From NCBI GenBank assembly GCA_015680685.1, contig MNCI01008611.1, positions 479,325 through 515,683 of the forward strand: DNA of 36,359 nt. The letters are read 5' to 3'. Numbering within the stretch: the stretch's first letter is position 1; each line of letters opens with the position of its first letter. This stretch comes from Gnetum montanum. Taxonomy: Eukaryota; Streptophyta; Gnetopsida; Gnetales; Gnetaceae. Position numbers and translations under genes: made by a program. The notes beneath the pieces are model-generated. The model saw only the letters and a program-made list of their open reading frames with translations. It was not told where the DNA came from and did not search any database. Below are positions 29,513 to 36,359 of this stretch, one piece after another.

Positions 29513-30359
29513 TATGCATGAACTATTCACTCCTAACCCATTGTACACATCCTAAACATATGCTAACATTGCTAGCTTATGAAGTACCTATTGCTAGGTG
29601 TACCAAGTGGTATATTGCTAGATTTATCAAATTCTAACATGTTTATGCTTAAAGATGGTCATATTCATGTGTTGTAATTAAGTGCAATGGATATAAAATA
29701 ATTAACTAAATGCTTGCAAATTAAAAGAATAGTTAAAATTAAATTATAATTAAAGAAATTATTAAACTAATCTAAGTACTGCAATGAAGGAAATTGGATC
29801 TTAAACTTATTACCATCATGAAAATGTGTTCAAGTACATAGTGACTTGAATAATACTTCATACAATCTACTTAGTTCCTGTTGCGAGTACTTGGTGCTAA
29901 ATTCTAACTTTTATGGAAATAAAGTACAAGATTTCTACTATGCTATTGACCTAATGGTACTATAAATGTGGTTGGTACATACATTTATATAAGCATTTAT
30001 TATTCTTGTCTCAATACTATTCTGTTAACAAAGCTAATCATGTTTGATGCTACTATGTTGACATTACTACATCAATGTAGTTGATAAAATCAAGACTCAT
30101 CATATTTCTTCTTAATTTTTTTTAAAGAAAATAAGGCTTTCATAATACTTAAAACTCTCTAAGTAATGCACTCATCTCATTTGTAATTGCAAGACCATTC
30201 TAGGCCAAGATATTAGTAACATGAAGTTACATCTACATGTTCATATTTGATAGTAAAATTGTACATCTTATTATATCTGTTACAAATCATGATTTTCATT
30301 TTTTGAAGACTATCATTACTGAATGTTAATAAAAGTTATCAATGGTACTGATTATTTTT
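29513..30359. other. AT-rich flank, no recognised feature
   Basis: This is flanking DNA of the outer chromovirus. It has stops in all frames and no repeat that I can place. Confidence 0.4.
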
Positions 30360-30980
30360 TGCTATTCTTCTATTAAGCATTTTTTGATATTAAGAGAATG
30401 TCATCAGTATAGAGGAAGAGTCTCATAAGAATACTTCCAATTATATTGCAAATTGAGTTGTTGTTTTATACATCCACTCTTCAAGTTCATTAATAAAAAG
30501 ATCAAATAAAGTAGAAGAAAGAGAACATGCTTACTTAGTATTGACAAAACTATTAAATAAAATTCTTTTTCCCCATTTGTAAATTGAATGCATATCTCTT
30601 TATAAAGCTTTTGGATAACACATAACAACATGTTAAAAACTTTTAAATTTTCCAAGAATCTCCATAACTTGTTTCAAATAACTAAATCATAGGCATTAGA
30701 TAAATCTACAAAGTAGATAAATGTATTCTTACGTGGTTCTATCAATAAAATATTTTAAAGTGATAAGATGACATATATGTTAAAAATAGTATGAATATAT
30801 GGACTCCAACTCCTCCATGTATTTCTTTTATGCATGTTAAATAAAGTATAGTTAATAATAGTCTTCATTATTATGTTGAAGTATTTGCTTTTATGTACTA
30901 GATCCTTCATAAAAAAAGAATAAATAGGAAGGAGCCCCCTCCCTCCCCCCACTCCTTGATTGTAATTATCTTGCAAGCTT
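30360..30980 (-). pseudogene. LINE reverse transcriptase fragment of a non-typical clade
   Basis: Minus-strand code with few breaks. From 30,976 it includes FNIIMKTIINYTLFN, then YFVDLSNAYDLV near 30,690 (first catalytic block), NLKVFNMLLCVIQKLYKEI, ACSLSSTLFDLFINELEEWM near 30,520 and LYTDDILLISKNA near 30,395 (catalytic block, TDD for ADD). QGC.LSPTLF...I.ELE followed by LLYADD is the pattern of LINE RTs unlike the plant L1 type (QGDPLSP, FADD) seen elsewhere in this window. Ends and tail were not found. Confidence 0.7.
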
Positions 30981-32905
30981 GAAATCTTTCTTTTCCTTTA
31001 CTCGAGTGTTTTATGCAAGCATTTGTGTTCTTGGTTAAAGCTTTCTTATGTCGATTTCTTTTCTTTTCTTACATTTTTGAATTCATGTTTCTCTCATCTT
31101 GGGAGTGAATCCCTTTTCATGAATTCTTCCCTCAAGTTCTCACACATCTCTCTTGTATAATTTCTCTCATTTTCATGTAATTTACATGTTTCTCACATAA
31201 TCTCTCATGTTTCAAGTTCTCTCATAAATCTAAAGTATTTGACATATTTCTTTACATTTCCTTTAAAAAATTTAAAAATTATGAAGTGGATTTGTGCTTA
31301 GTTTGAAAGGATTCACTTCCAATTTTTAAATTCAAGTTAGTTTCTCTCTAATTTCATAGTCATGTTGAAGGTTTAAAGAGGGTTTTATTCCCTTGCTCAT
31401 GAATTTGATGTAAAAGTTTATTTATCTCCTTGAATGGGCTTGTCCCAAGCTATTTTAAGTTTTGTAAAATTTTCTCTCATATTTAATATCAATTTTTTAA
31501 AGTTAGTATTTATGGTTAATTAAGAGTGGTTGAAAGGTTTTAGGCATATTTTCATGTTTTTTATACATGTTACACAAATCTGGTTTATTGGAGAATTTTT
31601 TGATGTTATTCTTATAATTCAAGTATTCCATAACATGTTTAAAGATTGTATGTCATGTTTTAAGCCTTCTTTGTAAGATTGAAATTCTCAACCTTACTCA
31701 ATTTTAGTCTAAATTTGAAGCCTAAAAATTCTCATGAACTAAAAGAGCCAAGTTTGAAGCCTAAAACTTTGATGCCTAAAATTTCTAGGTAACTGGGGAC
31801 TAACGAAAGGCAAGAAAAAAAGTATTCTTGAGGGTTATGAGATGGTTTAAGAATAATATGATAATTTAAATGCATCAAGTGATGATGCGTGATGAAATTC
31901 TAAGCTAAGAAACATTGGAAAATGGCATTAGAGTACAATAAAGGAGTGATCCTATACAAGAAATAATGAAGTTTTTCAGAAGAATAAGAAGTTCAAGGTA
32001 ACAAGTAGATGAAATAAGGTGCAAGTATGAAGCAAGTGAGAAAATCTCATAAGTTTCATGTTAATAACATCAATCTATACCAATTTCTTACTTGGAAGCA
32101 TACATCAAGCAAGGAGTTGTAATCATAAAGAACAACGAGTTTTAATCATTTCAAATTTTCAATAGTTTAAAAAGATGTTATGAAAAGATGAATTCATTAG
32201 TGACAAAGAGAAAGGATTATCAAATGACTTTGATCATTTGAAGGACATGCTAGCCAACATAGACATAAAAGTTTTCTTCATCATCCATGTTATGAAGTGC
32301 CCACTCAAAAATTCTATAACAATAAAGAATAATTAGAAACTAATGCTTAAAGGAGAGTGTTAGAATATATTCCTAAGTATATAGGCATTATTTTCTTATT
32401 AACAAGTCATGAAGAGTTTTTAATGGAAGAACATAACATTTCATATGAGTTACATATATTCACATTGAATATAAACCTGTGAACTCCATCATTCCCATAT
32501 CATCATCTAAGAAAAACTTACAAAGCATCATACAAAGTGCATAAGAAGTTTGCAAAGAGAGAAGAACATATAAAAAATCATTTGAGAAGAAAATGAAGAA
32601 GTAGAAAAAGAATCATGAAATTCATAACATGTATTAAACCTTGTAAGCCAACCCATGAAAAGAAGAATATCATGAATCAATTCACAATGAAAATAAAGTA
32701 GTCACAAATAAAAAAGCTTATAAAACTATAAAATAATAGTAAGTAAATATACAATGACATGGACTTCCATGAGTCCATAGGTGCCAAATCTAAATAAATC
32801 ATTAAAGAAAAATAGTAAGATAAAAGGATTTAGTTTTCTAAATTGGAAGATAAGATCACAAAAGAAAAGTAGCTATGAAAAAGAGAGAGAAATGCTATTA
32901 TTCTT
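30981..32905. other. Long AT-rich stretch without recognised genes
   Basis: 31,000-31,260 is pyrimidine-rich with repeated TCTCTCAT and CATGTTTCTC words. 31,700-31,790 has three AAGCCTAAAA-like words recalling, probably by chance, the minisatellite at 6.9 kb. The rest has no coding frame that I can support. Confidence 0.4.
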
Positions 32906-33305
32906 GTAGTAGTCCATTAGCTATCAAAGAATAACTGAACCAACTTAGTGGTGAATGTGAATACTATTAGTCATTTGTTTACTATATCAAGTAAATTTTT
33001 TCCTCTTTGTTAATATTGACATTAATGATTGCTCGTTTTCCATGGTTAAAAAACACATGTTTTCCATTGTTAAAAAATACATATTCTAGTGCATTTGGTA
33101 ATGTCTTGAGTTCTATAGGGTCTAGTTCTAGTTTATTTAGAATTTCTAACTTTCTCCATTTCATATCTTCATCTTGTTCATATTCTACTTGGAAAAGTTC
33201 CTTTCTTAATCACTCTATATTATTTGTTTCTTCTATATAGGCACTTGTGATCTATTCCATTAATTCCATGCATGTGTTGGAATTGCACTCTTTTAAGTTA
33301 TCAAC
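32906..33305 (-). pseudogene. Tat/Athila pol N-terminal RT segment, duplicate copy 1
   Basis: Minus-strand code: KWRKLEILNKLELDPIELKT, LPNALEYVFFNNGK and a tail VNINKEEKI match the start of Tat/Athila RT (LELKPLP.HLKY.FL followed by an EE..L segment). This copy has an internal ~24 bp duplication that inserts an extra HVFFNHGK-like piece. The RT fingers and palm that should follow below 32,906 are absent. It differs from copy 2 by scattered substitutions. Confidence 0.8.
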
Positions 33306-33306
33306 N
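33306..33306. other. Unresolved base N between duplicate segments
   Basis: It separates the end of copy 1 (TTATCAAC) from the start of copy 2 (GTAGTAGTCCATTAGC). The duplicate halves meet here almost to the base. Confidence 0.7.
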
Positions 33307-33307
33307 A

Positions 33308-33684
33308 GTAGTAGTCCATTAGCTATCAAAGAATAACTGAACCAACTTAGTGATGAATGTGAATGCTATCAGCCATTTGTTTGCTACATCGAGTAAAATT
33401 TTTTCCTCTTTGTTAATATTGACATTAATGATTTTTGGTTTTCCATTGTTAAAAAACACATATTCTAGTGCATTTGGCAATGTCTTGAGTTCCATAGGAT
33501 CTAGTTCTAGTTTATCTAGAATTTCTAACTTTCTCCATTTCATATCTTCATCTTGTTCATATTCGACTTGGGAAAGTTCCTTTCTTAATCATTCTATCTT
33601 ATTTGTTTCTTCTATATAGGCACTTGTGATTTGTTCCATTAATTCCATGCATATGTTGGAATTGCACTCTTTTAAGTTATCAAC
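33308..33684 (-). pseudogene. Tat/Athila pol N-terminal RT segment, duplicate copy 2
   Basis: Direct repeat of 32,906-33,305 without the 24 bp internal duplication. The code reads LSQVEYEQDEDMKWRKLEIL, LDKLELDPMELKTLPN, LEYVFFNNGKPKIINVNINK and LLDVANKWLIAFTFITK. Upstream on the minus strand it connects with the protease remnant, so this copy is the natural continuation of the element. Confidence 0.82.
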
Positions 33685-33959
33685 TATAAATACCTTCTTT
33701 TTATGTGGCTACTATAAGCAATGTTATACATACATATCTTCTACACATCTTATTCAAGCTAAGATATTTCTTCAATTAACAATCTATACATTTTACATGC
33801 AGTTGCACCCTATATTGTTATACGCAATGCATTCAACTCTTTGTATTTGTAAGGTTTCCTTTTTATCTTCCTTGGAGATCTCCAAAGGAAAATTCTCTTA
33901 TTCCTAGCTTATCACTAATTTTACTAAGCCATACTCTTTCCATAATAATTGGAAATTAT

Positions 33960-34240
33960 TCCTTATTATATCCAACATGATTTACCAGAAAATCTACAAG
34001 GTATGAGCACTCACTAATAGTGATCATGACATTTTTCATCTATTCAACCAAGATTATGATAGAATGATCTATAAGCTCTAACCTGATATTTCATTTCTTC
34101 AATGGTGGCATATTCAAGGGTTTATATATATCTTGAGAGAAAAGATTCATTCCTAAGCCAAAATTTAGAAGAGCTTTATAGGGAGCATCCCCTAATATTT
34201 CTAAGTAGATTAGGAGACTTCTAGGATCTATTCGCTTCTT
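33960..34240 (-). pseudogene. Tat/Athila protease remnant
   Basis: Minus-strand code DAPYKALLNFGLGMNLFSQ (about 34,185-34,130) aligns to the retropepsin LDLGASVN(L/M)(I/M)P segment. The catalytic DxGA is changed to NFGL, so it cannot be active. It continues IYKPLNMPPLKK, RLELIDHSI and SYLVDFLVNHVG, corresponding to the L.LADRS and FVVLD segments of Athila/Tat proteases. It lies in the expected place between gag (34.6-36.3 kb) and RT (33.3-33.7 kb). Confidence 0.78.
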
Positions 34241-34599
34241 AGGATGTACACCTATCTTGATCCAATGAACTACTATCTAAGTGAGCATGAAAGTGGTTAG
34301 GATATTATTCTATCTTTGTTGAAGCATTTAATCTGTAGAAGGACTTAATGTCATGGAGGCTAAGGTTAGAGTTTTAGCCATGTCTTTCATTACTAAGTAT
34401 GAAAAAATCCTAGTCTAACAAGTTTTATAAACTTGTTCTAAAGAAAGGAAGCTTATTTATTGTGGGTTCATAACTATTAGTACTATCCTTTTCTCATGAA
34501 TTAATGACTCATGTTACATTCTTTTATTGTAGTTTCATGGGAAGTTCTCTTTGCATTGATGGTGATGGTATTGATATAAGTGGGTTAGAAGGTTGTTGA

Positions 34600-36339
34600 T
34601 AGTGATGCAATGTAGGATGAGACATATATGAAGGTAATTCTATACTTGGAGTTATGGGTCTATGATATTCTACAAGTAGTAGTACTAGGAGGCATGAGCA
34701 GAAGCATTCCTTGGAGAAATAGTTTGCTGGACATAGTGACCATAAGGGTCTAGCTATCTATAAGGATATTGTTGCTTTAGTGATAGGATCCCTCATGATT
34801 ATGGGTTTTACCATTGATAATAATATTGCTTTTGAAGTTTAGGATGAGCCCTACTAAGATAATATAATTTTTATTGATATAACTATTTGTTGTTACCTTG
34901 TGGATAAGTTAACATCTTAGGCGTTTTTTCTACCCAAACTTTAGGTTTAATACATATGTCTCTAATTATTGTAAATGGTTCATGATTGGACAACATTCCT
35001 TAGGATTTTTTTATTGGAATAGATCACACCCATTTTTATCTTTTGAGATGGAATTACTAATATCTTTGATAGTAAAACCTTTTCCTTTGTACTTGTATTT
35101 TTTTTTGTCTAGTTTCCTTAATTTTCCTTCTATCGTTTTTTAAATTAATGCTTTCTCTTCTTCCATAATCTTTAGTACAATTGCAAATTTTTAATTATAG
35201 AGTCCCAAATTTTTCAATATTTATTGTTATGTCATTAATATATTTTTGTATTGACAAGATCTTTCTTTCAATCTCATGTTCCATGAATTCTTCCTCTTAG
35301 GTCTCACATACCAAAATATCTCTTTTTGTCAATAAAAGGATATTTATTGAGTTCTTCTACATACTCTTTCTTTCTTAACTTTTCTTCTTCCTTAATGACT
35401 CAGTCTAGTAGTCTTTGTATGTGATGAGTTCTCATTTTAAACAATCTTTCTTGGGCATATACTTTAAGGGTCCTTCTAGTCCTATTTCTTAATCCATTAA
35501 TTATATGTCTTAATTATTACCTTTTAGAAAATTTATGCCCTAGACATCTATGTAATAGTGAGTAGTATTCATCCATTACTATAGTAAGAGATTCATGAGT
35601 TTCTTTTATCCTTGAATTTTCTTTCTCAAGTTGGATAATCTTGAGTATGTCTGGTACTTGTTATTAAACAATTTTAGCATCTAGCTCTATCTTCAAATAG
35701 ATTCTAGTCTCAATGATCTATGCTAGCTCTTTGTTTTGTATTAAGAATTCTTGGGAATAACATTCATGGTGTTATGGATCAATGTTATATCCTCCTTTAA
35801 ATTTGGAAATGTTATTCATGTCTAGTCATGTGATGCAACTATCCCTTTAATGCCTTATCCAAATATTCATGGTCTCAATGATATTAATCATGCTTCGTGC
35901 AACCAATGGAGATTCATCATAATCATTGGTTTCATAATATCAATAGTCATAGTGATGACCCCTTCAATGCTCTTCTTCATCTCTTCTCCTATGCCAATGT
36001 TTTCTTTTCCTTTCTTCTTCTCTTTTACTTTTATCTATATCATGGTGCCTTTATATTTCATGGGTATTTCTTATGATCTCTCCTTCTCTCCCTATTAGGT
36101 TCTTGTTATTGATCCCTTTTTGGAGCTTTATCTTCATGTCTATGCTCTCCCTTATCAAAATTTGTGAATGAGTATGATGAAGAGGATGGAGAACTTGGAG
36201 AATGGTGCTAGTTGGTTATCCTATTATTGGTTCTTGGCTCTTCTCTATAGATTTGTTGAAGATCCTTAGCCTTAGATTCCTTATAATTCTAGGGTCTATC
36301 TCATCTCTTTCAGATGTCTTAGCTAAGGTAGAATTCATC
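34600..36339 (-). pseudogene. Tat/Athila gag, homologous to the gag-only element
   Basis: A possible start lies at about 36,339 (MNSTLAKTSERDEID). Further on the minus strand are YDESPLVARSMINIIETMN and LDMNNISKFKGGYNIDP, parallel to DEPLLATTRLTEIKEA and LDLNNFPKFSGGYDSDP of the gag at 16.7-18.6 kb. Then come DEYYSLLHRCLGHKF, NGLRNRTRRTLKVYAQE and LFKMRTHHIQRLL, parallel to GLHNETRETLGMYARGQ and LRTHQLQELI there. A tail rich in Y, Q, N, P and S with HYQQPSNPLISIP corresponds to the proline-rich tail. Many stops and shifts. A cysteine knuckle may lie near 34,980-35,040 but is not clear. The 5' LTR and primer site would be beyond the window end. Confidence 0.8.
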
Positions 36340-36359
36340 TTCTATTGTACATAATCTTC

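Noticed and set aside
31000-31260. Pyrimidine-rich stretch with TCTCTCAT words as a possible promoter or plant core element
   Set aside because: No gene follows and the words are low-complexity.
35850-36098. Plus-strand 82-codon hydrophobic frame
   Set aside because: Antisense shadow of the minus-strand Tat/Athila gag, which is rich in charged residues.
1-36359. CRISPR arrays, bacterial operons or an intact defence system
   Set aside because: The sequence is plant nuclear repeat DNA. The tandem repeats here lack spacer structure and no prokaryotic gene is present.

Overview
Repeat-dominated nuclear DNA from a vascular plant. It is very AT-rich and shows no intact cellular gene. The plant origin rests on the element families present: a SIRE-type Ty1/copia element, a Ty3/gypsy chromovirus with a tRNA-iMet-like primer site, Tat/Athila-type gypsy elements with a tRNA-Asp-like primer site, plant L1-type LINEs, a tRNA-derived SINE and a 5S rRNA-like fragment. 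I cannot name the species. One LINE fragment (30.4-31.0 kb) is of a type unlike the usual angiosperm L1, so a non-angiosperm is possible, but this is only a hint. Almost every long reading frame is a broken piece of a retroelement.

Layout. 1-648: minus-strand LTR cut by the window edge, inserted into a plus-strand LINE (649-2700). 3061-3200: SINE-like sequence. 3330-3862: minus-strand LINE fragment. 3898-6310: minus-strand SIRE-type copia remnant (3' LTR, then RNase H and RT), cut off at 6310. 6310-8458: an unusual composite made of two ~275 bp inverted arms, each with an inward-facing TATA box, two minisatellite families and a unique core. 9140-29507: a very old chromovirus. Both LTRs are recognisable and a 5 bp duplication (TAGCC) lies outside both ends, so about 20 kb can be read as one insertion later filled by other elements. 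These include a decayed antisense gene-like segment (9.8-11.9 kb), a 5S-like fragment (12.9 kb), an ~80 bp hairpin repeat array (14.7-15.7 kb), a gag-only Tat/Athila-like element with two ~0.85-0.89 kb LTRs (15,699-21,357), a coiled-coil gene remnant (22.2-23.5 kb) and a solo LTR with a perfect 5 bp duplication (TCATG) that splits the integrase (26,993-27,864). 30.4-31.0 kb: minus-strand LINE RT. 32.9-36.34 kb: minus-strand Tat/Athila gag, protease and start of RT, homologous to the gag-only element.

How the parts relate. One Tat/Athila-like LTR superfamily appears three times as LTRs on both strands (1-648, the pair at 15.7/20.5 kb, and the solo LTR at 27 kb). A gag-pol relative of the 15.7 kb element lies at 33-36 kb. 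The gag-only element has LTRs, primer site, polypurine tract and gag but no pol, so it would depend on pol supplied in trans. Two single unresolved bases (17,226 and 33,306) fall exactly at structural breaks, a reading-frame jump with missing gag sequence and the junction of a 0.4 kb duplication, and probably mark assembly joins.
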